Shown here piece after piece: positions 45,266 to 54,712 of a DNA stretch of 64,000 nucleotides (the stretch's first letter is position 1; each line of letters starts with the position of its first letter). A model generated the notes under the pieces. The model did not search any database. It worked only from the letters and a program-made list of their open reading frames with translations, and was not told the DNA's origin. This DNA comes from Candidatus Thiodiazotropha sp. (ex Myrtea sp. 'scaly one' KF741663) (GTDB taxonomy: Bacteria > Pseudomonadota > Gammaproteobacteria > Chromatiales > Chromatiaceae). The position numbers and the translations under genes were made by a program. Where the stretch lies: NCBI GenBank assembly GCA_025655555.1, contig JAHXIQ010000006.1, positions 1 through 64,000 on the forward strand. Direction: 5' to 3'.

Positions 45266-47306
45266 GTTATCTGCCGCACACATTCAATCCAAACTGAGAA
45301 ACGCCCTCTTACTTATCACTTTTCTCTGCTGCGGACTTTCGTCGGCAAGCTCCCTTGCCGCCACACATGATGAGGCTGAAGCTGCGGTACGCATCAGGGA
45401 TTTCTCCAAGGCCGCCCAAATCTATCTGGAAATGGCCAACAAGGGAGACAAAGACGCCCAGTTTGCCCTAGGCAACATTTATCGTTCAGGTAGAGGCGTT
45501 AAGAAGGATCATACCCAGGCATTTACCTGGTTTTCAAAAGCCGCAGCACAGGGACATATCAAAGCACAGTACACAACAGGCACCATGTACGAAAATGGTT
45601 GGGGGGTAAAAGCAGATATCCTTCAGGCACAGGACTGGTACAGCCTTGCCGCTGCTGAGGGGCATAAGCTCGCCGAAAAGAAACTTGAGGCACTGGCAAC
45701 CTCATCACCGCTCGATAATCTCAATCGATCTCAGAGGATTGAACTGCTCAACCGGGCGGCTGCCGGTGGGAAGTCGGAAACGATAAAACGATTGCTTGCC
45801 GCAGGTGCATCCGTCAATGGCACAGATAAATTTGGCCGTACCGCTCTGCATGAGGCAGCCATTAATCAACAGCTCGAAAGCGTTGAAGTCCTTCTACAAG
45901 CCAATGCCCAGCCCAATACCAAGGACAGTTTGGGTGACACGCCACTGCATAGCGCTGCAGCACTTGGGAATACCCAGATCATAGATGCCCTTCTTAAATC
46001 AGGTGCACAAATTGAGGCACCGAATTCAACTGGGAATACCGCCCTATTGATTACTGCCGGACGGAATCATAAAAAGAGTGTCGATTTACTGATTAAGAAA
46101 GGGGCAAATGTCAACGCGAAAAATGAAAAAAAGCAGACCTCTCTCGATTTAGCTCAGCTGAGAAAGTTTGACAATGTTGCTGCCAAACTGAAGGCGGCAG
46201 GTGGTAAAGCCACGGTTAGAAAATCCATGGATAGGGATTTTCCAGATATTGCCAAGATTGAAAAACTGGTGGTTTCAAAAGGAGAAGATGATAAAAACAA
46301 CCCATTTGCCGGATGGAGTCCATTACACATAGCCGCTTGGCGTGGTCAAATGCCGCTGGTAACAGCCCTTCTCAAAAAAGGCGCAGATCTCAATGAGCTT
46401 GATACTGAGGGATATACACCCCTGGCACGCGCTGTCTGGCAAGGCCATGAGAAAGTTGCCGGCTACCTGCTTCAACGGGGAGCAGACACCAATCTCACTG
46501 CCGAGAATAATCCAACCCCCCTATTACTTGCCACGCATGGAAACAATCTCAATCTGACCACCGAGCTACTGAAGCGTGATGCAAGAATCAACATCAGCGA
46601 TGAAAGCGGTGTAACGGCACTACACAATGCCATTGAGAATAAAAACAGGGAGATGGCGGCACACTTACTATTTCAGAGTGCGAACCCGAATGCGTCAACG
46701 AAGAACGGAATCACCCCCTTAATCCTGGCGATCAGCAAACAGCAACCTATGATAGTCAGAACGTTGCTCAACCGTGGCGCTTCTGTAAACAAGCCTGATC
46801 AAAAAGGACGTTCTCCCCTCTACCATGCTATTGATGCCGGCAATCGAGAGTCTCTCGACCTGTTACTCGAGAAGGATGCAAAGATTGGCACTCAGACAAA
46901 GGATGGAATCACACCCATGATGCACGCGGCATCACTGGGACATGCCGAGGTCGTAGAGTTGCTGATCAAAGATGTTCAGCAGGTCGACACAGAGAGTGAA
47001 AACGGCAATACGGCTCTCCTGCTTGCTTCACGCAAAGGCTCACTTGACACTGTCGATCTTCTGTTGAAGCGAAGTGCTGATGTCAATCATCGCAATCGTG
47101 CAGGCAATAGCGCCCTGATGTTGGCGGCCCAGCAGGGACACCTTGATGTGGTAAAGCGACTATTGGCCACTAAAGCCGATGCCCGTCTACTAAACCAACG
47201 CCGGGAAAATGCCGAGGAACTGGCACAGCAAGCTGGTCATGATGCGGTTGCTGAATACATTGCTGAGAACAAAGGCCGCGGTAAATTTCTTGATTTAATG
47301 CGCTAG
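45252..47306 (+). CDS. Secreted Sel1/ankyrin-repeat protein
   Basis: This 684-residue protein starts at 45252, after GGAG and 14 bp inside the end of the flavoprotein gene; the open frame further upstream is antisense-like noise of that gene. A signal peptide (LLLITFLCCGLSSASSLAA) is followed by two or three Sel1/TPR-like repeats (about 30-130, e.g. AQFALGNIYRSGRGVKKD) and about 14 ankyrin repeats (about 155-670, e.g. DTPLHSAAALGNTQIIDALL). It should be a periplasmic or surface scaffold. Coupling to the flavoprotein gene suggests that it serves the same electron-transfer system. An alternative is an export to a host, as ankyrin proteins are common in symbionts. Confidence 0.88.
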   Translation: MAPNKLSAAHIQSKLRNALLLITFLCCGLSSASSLAATHDEAEAAVRIRDFSKAAQIYLEMANKGDKDAQFALGNIYRSGRGVKKDHTQAFTWFSKAAAQGHIKAQYTTGTMYENGWGVKADILQAQDWYSLAAAEGHKLAEKKLEALATSSPLDNLNRSQRIELLNRAAAGGKSETIKRLLAAGASVNGTDKFGRTALHEAAINQQLESVEVLLQANAQPNTKDSLGDTPLHSAAALGNTQIIDALLKSGAQIEAPNSTGNTALLITAGRNHKKSVDLLIKKGANVNAKNEKKQTSLDLAQLRKFDNVAAKLKAAGGKATVRKSMDRDFPDIAKIEKLVVSKGEDDKNNPFAGWSPLHIAAWRGQMPLVTALLKKGADLNELDTEGYTPLARAVWQGHEKVAGYLLQRGADTNLTAENNPTPLLLATHGNNLNLTTELLKRDARINISDESGVTALHNAIENKNREMAAHLLFQSANPNASTKNGITPLILAISKQQPMIVRTLLNRGASVNKPDQKGRSPLYHAIDAGNRESLDLLLEKDAKIGTQTKDGITPMMHAASLGHAEVVELLIKDVQQVDTESENGNTALLLASRKGSLDTVDLLLKRSADVNHRNRAGNSALMLAAQQGHLDVVKRLLATKADARLLNQRRENAEELAQQAGHDAVAEYIAENKGRGKFLDLMR

Positions 47307-47608
47307 AAGGGCCGTTTCCAGATTGATGAAGCAACTCATCTGCTGAAAACCCGGTATGGTTGAGGCACTGCCCTCATCACACCAGCTATTCAGTTTTTTT
47401 CCGGTAAAATTACAAATAAGATGCCACCGCTACAAACTGACCTAAAAGCCGATATCAAGAAACAATATTCCCTTTAAGAAACCCTTAATATTTCTCCGCT
47501 ATTTTTTCCTGTTACACCCTAGAAACAACGACCAAGTATTTAACTTCAAAAATACTGATATTCAGGTGGAAAAGTGTGCCTAGGTAAAAAATAAGACAGG
47601 AGAAGAAT
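47307..47608. other. Gap between the ankyrin gene and the rhodanese gene
   Basis: About 300 AT-rich bases with no gene and no clean hairpin-plus-T-run. The last 80 bases before 47609 should hold the promoter of the rhodanese gene. I see nothing else. Confidence 0.45.
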
Positions 47609-48520
47609 ATGAGAACCCAGTCTGTCACGAACATCAAAACGTCTATACTCTCGTCCCTTATCTGCACCATAGGCCTTGGGTATAACGTCCAAGCATTCTC
47701 AGCAGAGGGAGATTCTGACGGAAACCGCTACTACCTGCAGCGTTATTACACCGAGGACATCAGCGCAGCCCGTGCCTATTTAGGGATGCTAGGCAAGCAT
47801 CAGGATGATGAGAGAGAAGATCATGACGAACACGGTAAAAAAGATGACGATGAGTTCGAAAAACTGACCATCATCGATGTCAGGGATGCCACCGAATACC
47901 TCCTGGGGCATCCCAAGAAAGCCATTCATATGCCCTACCCCCGTATCTATCGGGAGTGTGTAGACGACCTGCGCACGGAGGACGGTGCCTGCTCGACCGG
48001 CACTGTCTACCAGGTCAGGCAAGATCCGGAAGATCTTTTTTTACAGATAGAAGATAAGATTCCTAAAAAAAATACCCCCATTGCCACACTCTGCCGAACT
48101 GGATTTCGTAGCGTATTAGCGGCAAATATTCTCTCCCAGCCTACAACCATCTGTGATCTCAAGGGATATGTCGGTGCCGACCATGATCAGTGTGTGACAA
48201 CCTATACGGGGAGAGGTTATTCCAATGTTGCCAATATATGGCAGGGCTTTGTCGGTCAGCCCATGGCGGGCATCGTCAGTAGCGGAGGTAAACACTATGT
48301 GGTTGGCGATGACCAGATATTAACTGATCTGATTCTGAATGACGGCTCCGCTGCCAAGGGCTTTATTGCCTTTGACCTGGACCTGAACAATGATGAAGCA
48401 ATCGGCGCTGACGACAAGGATGGTTGGCGTTATCACCAAGGATTGCCATTCGACACCAAGATGAGCAGGAAACGCATCAACCAAGTAGCCGATGATCTGG
48501 GTTACTACGACCTGCCCTAG
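47609..48520 (+). CDS. Exported rhodanese-like protein with an acidic/His insert
   Basis: This 303-residue protein follows a good ribosome site (AGGAGAAGAAT). It has a signal peptide (LSSLICTIGLGYNVQAFSA), then a low-complexity acidic and histidine-rich insert (DDEREDHDEHGKKDDDEFE) and a rhodanese-like domain (TIIDVRDATEYLLGHPKKA, active loop CRTGFRS with its cysteine). A C-terminal part ends in a calcium-binding-like stretch (DLDLNNDEAIGADDKDGW). It should act in the periplasm as a sulfurtransferase or thiosulfate-handling protein. It lies next to the multiheme region but needs its own promoter, so a functional link is not shown. Confidence 0.82.
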   Translation: MRTQSVTNIKTSILSSLICTIGLGYNVQAFSAEGDSDGNRYYLQRYYTEDISAARAYLGMLGKHQDDEREDHDEHGKKDDDEFEKLTIIDVRDATEYLLGHPKKAIHMPYPRIYRECVDDLRTEDGACSTGTVYQVRQDPEDLFLQIEDKIPKKNTPIATLCRTGFRSVLAANILSQPTTICDLKGYVGADHDQCVTTYTGRGYSNVANIWQGFVGQPMAGIVSSGGKHYVVGDDQILTDLILNDGSAAKGFIAFDLDLNNDEAIGADDKDGWRYHQGLPFDTKMSRKRINQVADDLGYYDLP

Positions 48521-48592
48521 CGGCCCCCGATCTAGACATGCCCGCTATAGCCGTATTCAGATTAAAGCGGCTTTAGCGGGCAATGAACCGAA

Positions 48593-49126
48593 CTACATCT
48601 GCATTTCCTGTGCGCGCAGGACATAATCCTGGTAGGCGGGAATAGCGATCGCAGCCAGAATCCCCACCACGACCACGATAGCAAGAACAGCAACCACGAC
48701 AGCAGCACCACCACGGTTCGGCGGCGGTGGTGCCCCGAAATTATTGGCGCCCTGGGTACCGGGGATGAACCAAAAGATAAGGGGAAGAAGCGGAATCAAC
48801 AAAATCAGACTCAACCAACCTGTCACATTGAAGTCATGACAACGTTGGATGGTCAGTAGCACACTGATGATTATCAATGCGGCATACCCCAGAATAAAAA
48901 TCCCCAGAATAACCGCGCCCGCTATTGCCTCCGGCATCACTGCGCCAACACCGACAGTCAACAAAGCCATAACCAGGTAGCTTAATAAAGCAATGCCAAT
49001 GCCATAGCCGATGTAACGCAAACGTCCCATACGACCTTTGGCAGACAAAATCTTTACGGGTTGATATTCTAACTGCTCATCCAGCAGTTCTCCCTGAGGG
49101 GGGGTGTAAGGGTTGGTTGTCTCCAT
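48593..49126 (-). CDS. DUF805-type membrane protein ending in a pilin-like helix
   Basis: This 177-residue protein has an N-terminal cytoplasmic part, then a DUF805-type domain with four helices (GRMGRLRYIGYGIGIALLS and LTIQRCHDFNVTGWLSL with the family Arg-x-His-Asp), a glycine and proline linker (FGAPPPPNRGG) and a last helix reading VVGILAAIAIPAYQDYV. That last helix is the canonical N-terminal helix of type IV pilins, placed here at the C-terminus and without a prepilin cleavage site. The composite type exists in other gammaproteobacteria; function unknown. Confidence 0.82.
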   Translation of the reverse strand: METTNPYTPPQGELLDEQLEYQPVKILSAKGRMGRLRYIGYGIGIALLSYLVMALLTVGVGAVMPEAIAGAVILGIFILGYAALIIISVLLTIQRCHDFNVTGWLSLILLIPLLPLIFWFIPGTQGANNFGAPPPPNRGGAAVVVAVLAIVVVVGILAAIAIPAYQDYVLRAQEMQM

Positions 49127-49406
49127 TTGGACGCTCCTGTCTCGTTGTTAGGACTTGTTACATAACCGGCTTACATTCACAGATGACAGCTGGCGACACA
49201 TCTACCCAGCGATCAACGCCTCTTCTGCCCACCTGTGAGTAAGCCGATAATTACAGGAATGGATCTGCTTTTCAAACCACCTCATTCCCAGTCTATCCTC
49301 GGGGGAGATAGACAATTCCGGAATCTTCACTTTATATAGCTTTAAATACACATATATGAACTGCTAGGATCATTGAGTAGCAACTGTAAGACTTTCCTTT
49401 CGAGCC

Positions 49407-50003
49407 ATGATGAGATCCCTATTAGTCATTTGCCTACTGTATTCACAAAGCTCATTTAGTCAGGGCTTTGAAAGTGACTTGGTGGCCGCCGCTATAGCGC
49501 GTACCACACACGAAGTCCATTATAATGGATCATACTTTGCAATCCCTTACCCTAACGGCGATGTACCTCCAGGTATCGGGGTTTGTACTGATGTCATCAT
49601 TAGATCGTACCGAGCAATAGGTGCTGACCTTCAAAGACTGGTACATGAGGATATGGCCCGGAATTTCAGCAGCTATCCATCAAAGCGCATATGGGGCCTG
49701 GATTCCACCGATCGGAACATCGATCACCGGCGTGTTCCAAACCTACAGACGTACTTCAACCGGCATGGTGAAAACCTACCGGTGACAGAACAAAAGCAAG
49801 ATTATGCCCCGGGAGATATCGTTACATGGATGTTACCTGGCAACTTACCCCACATCGGCATAGTGACCCACAAGACATCGATCAGAACGGGCAATCCGCT
49901 CATTGCCCATAATATTGGTGCAGGCCCCAAGCTTGACGACATGCTCTTCAGTTACAAAATAACCGGCCACTACCGGTACGTACCGCAAGCATATCGCTTA
50001 TAG
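49407..50003 (+). CDS. DUF1287-family exported protein
   Basis: This 198-residue protein starts with a signal peptide (RSLLVICLLYSQSSFSQG). It carries the DUF1287 pattern of the NlpC/P60-like superfamily: GVCTDVIIRSYRAIGADLQ with the cysteine, a central RRVPNLQTYFNRHG, PGDIVTWMLPGNLPHIGIV with the histidine and a last HNIGAGPKLDDMLF. The Cys and His placement suggests a thiol hydrolase acting on peptidoglycan or other envelope substrates; that is family inference. It is monocistronic, the last gene before rarA on the opposite strand. The start at 49407 or the next ATG at 49410 are equally possible. Confidence 0.87.
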   Translation: MMRSLLVICLLYSQSSFSQGFESDLVAAAIARTTHEVHYNGSYFAIPYPNGDVPPGIGVCTDVIIRSYRAIGADLQRLVHEDMARNFSSYPSKRIWGLDSTDRNIDHRRVPNLQTYFNRHGENLPVTEQKQDYAPGDIVTWMLPGNLPHIGIVTHKTSIRTGNPLIAHNIGAGPKLDDMLFSYKITGHYRYVPQAYRL

Positions 50004-50054
50004 ATAGGATCTCATGAGAAGATAAAAACCGGCATCCATGAATAGGAATGTGGT

Positions 50055-51380
50055 TTACCCAGCCTCCTCATCCAGCTTGCGCAGAACAGCCAGCTTCTCT
50101 GCAATCTTGATCTCCAAGCCTCGATCCACCGGATGGTAGAAATGACGGTCTGCCAACGACTCCGGCATATAGCATTCGCCAGCAGCATAGCCATTGGGTT
50201 CGTCATGCGCATAGCGGTAAGCCTTGCCATAATCGAGTGATTTCATCAGCTTGGTCGGCGCATTGCGCAAGTGCAGCGGCACCTCCAGTGAGCCTGAGGT
50301 CTTTGCCTCCGCCTGTGCAGCCTTCCAAGCCATATAGACCGCATTACTCTTGGGCGCGCAGGCCAGATAGGCCACAGCCTGTGCGATGGCCAACTCCCCC
50401 TCGGGACTGCCGAGACGTTCCTGGGTTTCCCAGGCACTGAGTGACAATTCCAGGGCTCGCGGGTCGGCATTACCGATATCTTCAGACGCCATACGGACTA
50501 CCCGACGAGCGACATATAAGGGATCACACCCCCCATCGATCATGCGTGCCAACCAGTAGAGTGCTGCGTCGGGAGCTGAACCGCGAACTGACTTGTGCAG
50601 GGCAGAGATCTGATCGTAGAAGGCCTCTCCACCCTTGTCGAATCTTCGTAGCGTACCACTGGCCACTTCCTCCACGACGGCCAGGCCGATCTCTCCTGTT
50701 TCACTGAGGTCTGCAGCGATCTCAAGCAGATTCAGGGCACGCCGGGCATCTCCGTCCGCCGCTTCTGCCAATAACTGACGTGACGCATCACTGATAGATA
50801 CCCCCTCCTCTCCCAAGCCACGTGACGAATCTCCCAGCGCCTGATCAATGATTTGCTCAATCTCCGTTGAGGTCAGCGACTTGAGTACATAGGTACGCGC
50901 CCGGGATAAGAGCGCATTGTTCAGTTCGAATGAGGGGTTCTCGGTGGTGGCACCGATAAAAACCACGGTGCCATCTTCAACATGAGGCAGAAAAGCATCC
51001 TGCTGGGACTTATTGAATCGATGAACCTCATCGATAAAAAGTACAGTCGGATGCTGAGACTGCTGCTTAAAGAGTTTTGCCTGCTCTACTGCAGCACGAA
51101 TATCCTTAACCCCAGAGAGGACGGCGGAGAGGCTGAGAAACTGCGCACCGGAGTGGTGGGCGATGAGACGCGCCAGGGTGGTCTTGCCGGTACCGGGAGG
51201 CCCCCAAAAGATCATTGAGTGGAGCCGGTCCTCTTCGATCGCCCGCCGAAGCGGCTTTCCCTGAGACACGATCTGGCCCTGGCCGACGAACTCATCCAGG
51301 TTTCTCGGCCGCATGCGGTCGGCTAGCGGGCGGTACTCTCCAGCGACATCATCCTGGGTAAAGAGGTCATCTTCATTCAT
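50055..51380 (-). CDS. rarA: Replication-associated recombination protein A
   Basis: This 441-residue AAA+ ATPase, also called MgsA, acts at stalled replication forks. It has Walker [12 protein letters not shown], Walker B FIDEVHRF, sensor segment [19 protein letters not shown] and the C-terminal RarA helical region ([20 protein letters not shown]). The start overlaps the lolA stop by 4 bp (ATGA), so the genes are translationally coupled. Gene order ftsK-lolA-rarA is conserved across gammaproteobacteria; serS normally follows but here lies 17 kb further. Confidence 0.97.
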   Translation of the reverse strand: MNEDDLFTQDDVAGEYRPLADRMRPRNLDEFVGQGQIVSQGKPLRRAIEEDRLHSMIFWGPPGTGKTTLARLIAHHSGAQFLSLSAVLSGVKDIRAAVEQAKLFKQQSQHPTVLFIDEVHRFNKSQQDAFLPHVEDGTVVFIGATTENPSFELNNALLSRARTYVLKSLTSTEIEQIIDQALGDSSRGLGEEGVSISDASRQLLAEAADGDARRALNLLEIAADLSETGEIGLAVVEEVASGTLRRFDKGGEAFYDQISALHKSVRGSAPDAALYWLARMIDGGCDPLYVARRVVRMASEDIGNADPRALELSLSAWETQERLGSPEGELAIAQAVAYLACAPKSNAVYMAWKAAQAEAKTSGSLEVPLHLRNAPTKLMKSLDYGKAYRYAHDEPNGYAAGECYMPESLADRHFYHPVDRGLEIKIAEKLAVLRKLDEEAG

Positions 51381-52003
51381 AGATCGCCGATCAGGTCGAT
51401 CTGTGGCGGTGGCACAAAGACGAACAGCTCAGTCGAGAGCGCCGGATTACGCGCAATATTATAGAAGATAAAGCGAGTGACCTGACCGAAGCTGTCATGC
51501 ATTTCCATGCGCTGCAATTCGTTTTCGAGCAAACCGAGCCTGACCTTTGCGAATTGAGCATCCTTCTCTTTCGGTATCAGCTCCAACCAGGTGAGACCGT
51601 CGGATTCACCCTGCTCGAGAAGCTCAAAATTCTCGTCGATGGGTCCGGTCCCACTCAGGAGTTGTGCCGGTGTGCCTTCCAAGGCCGCTTTCTGACTTCG
51701 ATGGGAGACCTGCTCCAGTTCGATATCGTGCAGCCAGATCCGCTTTCCATCTGCGACGATGACCTGGGTAGCGGGATCCTCATATTCCCAACGCAGCTGT
51801 CCAGGACGCTTCAGATAGAAAATACCATTGGTAGCGTAGACCGTATCCTCATCGGGTCGCTGAATCGTCTGACGGAATTCTGCCTGCAAGGTATCGAGAT
51901 CCTTGAGGAAGATCTGGAACTGAGTGGTGCCGTCAGCGGCCCAGAGGGCTTGGCTGATGCCCGTCAACAGGCACGCGATGAGAGTCAGCGGACGAAAATT
52001 CAT
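51377..52003 (-). CDS. lolA: Outer-membrane lipoprotein carrier protein LolA
   Basis: This 208-residue periplasmic chaperone carries lipoproteins from LolCDE to LolB. It has a signal peptide ([19 protein letters not shown]) and the LolA fold with features [28 protein letters not shown] and [17 protein letters not shown]. The ATG at 52003 follows GAGGAATGGT and is preferred over the TTG at 52015. It lies between ftsK (48 bp upstream) and rarA (4-bp overlap downstream). Confidence 0.96.
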   Translation of the reverse strand: MNFRPLTLIACLLTGISQALWAADGTTQFQIFLKDLDTLQAEFRQTIQRPDEDTVYATNGIFYLKRPGQLRWEYEDPATQVIVADGKRIWLHDIELEQVSHRSQKAALEGTPAQLLSGTGPIDENFELLEQGESDGLTWLELIPKEKDAQFAKVRLGLLENELQRMEMHDSFGQVTRFIFYNIARNPALSTELFVFVPPPQIDLIGDL

Positions 52004-52051
52004 ACCATTCCTCAAAAATTCTGTCCCAACGCATGGAACGGATGTTTCAGT

Positions 52052-54364
52052 TCAATCCTTCGGTGGCGGCGGCGCCAATACGCTACGGCTGCCATTGGTT
52101 TCTGCCGGACCGACGATGCCGACGCGCTCCATCTCTTCAATCATGCGAGCCGCCCGGTTGTAGCCGATCTTCAAGCGTCGCTGCACACCTGAGATCGAAG
52201 CGCGACGTGTCTCGGTCACAATCTGCACCGCCTCGTCATACAGCGGATCAGCATCCTCGACATCACCACCCTCGGCGGGAAAACCCGGCACCGACTCCGA
52301 TGCTTCCTGCAGGATCTCTTCCAGATAATCCGGCTGGCCTGTCGATTTCAGATGACTCACCACCCGGTGGACCTCATTGTCATCCACAAAGGCACCATGC
52401 ACCCGTTGTGTCAGGTTGCTGCCGGTACCCATGTAGAGCATGTCACCGTGACCCAGCAGATGCTCCGCGCCCATCTGGTCCAGGATCGTCCGGGAGTCAA
52501 CCCTGGAGGAGACCTGAAATGCGATACGGGTGGGGATATTTGCCTTGATCAGGCCGGTAATCACATCCACCGACGGCCGCTGGGTGGCGAGAATCAAATG
52601 AATACCCGATGCTCGCGCCTTCTGTGCCAACCTGGCAATCAGCTCCTCGACCTTCTTACGAGCCACCATCATCATGTCGGCAAGCTCGTCGATAATGACC
52701 ACGATATAGGGCAAGGGTTCCAATGTCGGGTATGCCATGGCCTCAATGATCTCATCAGGCTCAGGCTGAAACAGGGGGTCTTTGATCGGCTCACCCTTGC
52801 TGATCGCATCCTTGACCTTGCGGTTGTAGCCGATGATGTTTCTCACCCCCATGGCAGCCATCAGCTTATAGCGTCTCTCCATTTCACCGACACACCAGCG
52901 CAGGGCGTTGGATGCCTCCTGCATATCGGTCACCACGGGTGTCAACAGATGCGGGATACCCTCATAAACCGACAACTCCAACATCTTCGGATCGACCATG
53001 ATCATGCGCACTTCGTCCGGCTTGGCTTTGTAGAGCAGGCTGAGGATCATGGCGTTGATCGCCACCGACTTACCTGAACCCGTGGTGCCGGCAATCAAGG
53101 CATGAGGCATCTTACCCAGATCCACACACATGGGATTGCCGGAAATATCCTTGCCCAGGGCAAGGGTCAGGGGTGACTTCGCGGCTTCGTAAGTTTGTGA
53201 CTGCAGGACCTCACTGAGAAAAACCGTCTCCCGGTACTCATTTGGAATTTCAAGGCCGATCACTGACTTGCCGGGAATCACTTCCACCACACGAACCGCA
53301 ATGGTCGAAAGTGCACGAGCCAGATCCTTGGAAAGAGTGGTGATCTTGCTGACTTTGGTGCCCGCTGCCAATTGGAGCTCGTAAAGCGTGACGACAGGTC
53401 CGGGATGAACCGCAACGACTTGTACCTCAATATCGAAATCAGCGAACTTAAGTTCAACCTGGCGAGACATCGCCTGCAGCGCGTCTTCCGAGTAAGCTTG
53501 AACCGTTTGTTTTGCTGGATCGAGCAAAGCCAATGGAGGCAGCTCGCTGTTGGAATCCACCTCAAAGAGCGGTACTTGACGCTCCTTCTCCACCCGCTCA
53601 CTCGATTTGGGTTTCTTGATAACCGGCTCGATTCTCGGCTGCTGCCTTTTATCCGCCTTTTTCTGCTCTTTTTTGACCAGTGCAACACGTTCTTGGCGTA
53701 CCTTATTGGCAGCCATTCGTTCACGGAGATGTATATAAAACGAATAACTCTTACGGCTCACAGTCAGCACAACACCCCCGAGGAAGTCCATCACTGTGAA
53801 CCAGGAGATACCGGTAAACAGCGTGAAACCACTGAGAAAAAGTGCCAACATCAATAGCGTGCTGCCGGAACTGCTGAAAGTCGATTCGAAATAACCACCG
53901 AGAGAACCGCCAAGAATACCGCCTGTACCCGTGGGTAATGCAGCACCCAGTTGGCTGGCGTGCAGCGCGGCGAGCGCACACCCCGAAGCCAGCGTCACGA
54001 AGAACCCGAGCCAGCGCACCAGCACCAGATTCAAATTGATGCTGTCATCCGGATTGCGGCGACGGAAAACCAGTACCGCGCTCCAACTCAGCATGATGGG
54101 AAACAGATAGGCGAAAAAACCGAACAGGTAGAAGAAGACATCGGCGAACCAAGCTCCGGCCGGTCCACCCGAGTTTAGTACATTGATGGTTGGTCCGGTA
54201 TACGACCAGCCCGGATCCTGAGAGGAATAGGTAAAGAGTGAGAGGAGCAGATAGCCGCTGAGGCAGAACAGGCTCCACATGATTCCTTCACGAAGCGCAT
54301 GACTGACATGGCGCTGAAATGCGCTCTGCTCAACCATCCCCCGACTTTTTGCCTGTACTGTCAT
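52052..54364 (-). CDS. ftsK: DNA translocase FtsK
   Basis: This 770-residue protein couples cell division to chromosome segregation. Four N-terminal membrane helices (about 30-200) target it to the septum. The linker is short (about 215-290, Lys- and Glu-rich). The motor part has Walker [15 protein letters not shown] and Walker [15 protein letters not shown]. The C-terminal gamma domain that reads KOPS motifs is present ([19 protein letters not shown]). Length is typical of the short-linker type. Upstream, a 291-bp structured element begins 52 bp from its ATG, so the native promoter must lie close or be carried by it. Confidence 0.98.
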   Translation of the reverse strand: MTVQAKSRGMVEQSAFQRHVSHALREGIMWSLFCLSGYLLLSLFTYSSQDPGWSYTGPTINVLNSGGPAGAWFADVFFYLFGFFAYLFPIMLSWSAVLVFRRRNPDDSINLNLVLVRWLGFFVTLASGCALAALHASQLGAALPTGTGGILGGSLGGYFESTFSSSGSTLLMLALFLSGFTLFTGISWFTVMDFLGGVVLTVSRKSYSFYIHLRERMAANKVRQERVALVKKEQKKADKRQQPRIEPVIKKPKSSERVEKERQVPLFEVDSNSELPPLALLDPAKQTVQAYSEDALQAMSRQVELKFADFDIEVQVVAVHPGPVVTLYELQLAAGTKVSKITTLSKDLARALSTIAVRVVEVIPGKSVIGLEIPNEYRETVFLSEVLQSQTYEAAKSPLTLALGKDISGNPMCVDLGKMPHALIAGTTGSGKSVAINAMILSLLYKAKPDEVRMIMVDPKMLELSVYEGIPHLLTPVVTDMQEASNALRWCVGEMERRYKLMAAMGVRNIIGYNRKVKDAISKGEPIKDPLFQPEPDEIIEAMAYPTLEPLPYIVVIIDELADMMMVARKKVEELIARLAQKARASGIHLILATQRPSVDVITGLIKANIPTRIAFQVSSRVDSRTILDQMGAEHLLGHGDMLYMGTGSNLTQRVHGAFVDDNEVHRVVSHLKSTGQPDYLEEILQEASESVPGFPAEGGDVEDADPLYDEAVQIVTETRRASISGVQRRLKIGYNRAARMIEEMERVGIVGPAETNGSRSVLAPPPPKD

Positions 54365-54416
54365 ATAAAAATGATATTCCTTTTGAATTAGAAAGTTATA
54401 AACAGTTCTTATTCCA

Positions 54417-54707
54417 GTGTGGTGTAACGTATAAATGGCACATATCAGCGTGACAAGAAGCCGTTAGCTGCGCCCCAAAGGAAGTGCCCTTGGGGTGCAA
54501 GGCGCGTCTCGCGGGGAATGGCATGCCCTTTACAAGAGACGCAACGCCGCAGATGACGGCTTCTCGCCGCGCCCGAAGGGAGGTCCGCAAATGGCCCAAT
54601 CCTGCGTTGCAGCCCTTGTTAAGGGAACAACCATTAACGGCGGGCCGCGTCTTGTCTTGGACCATTTGCGGGCCTCTGATATGTACCATTTATACGTTAC
54701 ACCACAC
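54417..54707. mobile_element. 291-bp structured element with 32-bp terminal inverted repeats
   Basis: The left end (54417-54448, starting GTGTGGTGTAACGTATAAAT) and the right end (54676-54707) are inverted copies matching at 31 of 32 positions. Between them lie two long hairpins: 54456-54564 (outer stem AGAAGCCGT / ACGGCTTCT, with an inner GCGTCTC / GAGACGC) and 54582-54674 (GGTCCGCAAATGGCCCAA paired with its near-complement at 54657). Covarying changes, such as GGTCC/GGGCC, are visible in the second stem. No protein is encoded; the open frames inside are echoes of the symmetry. It fills the gap between ald and ftsK. It is probably a MITE-like or other non-autonomous element. Confidence 0.75.
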
Positions 54708-54712
54708 AAGTT

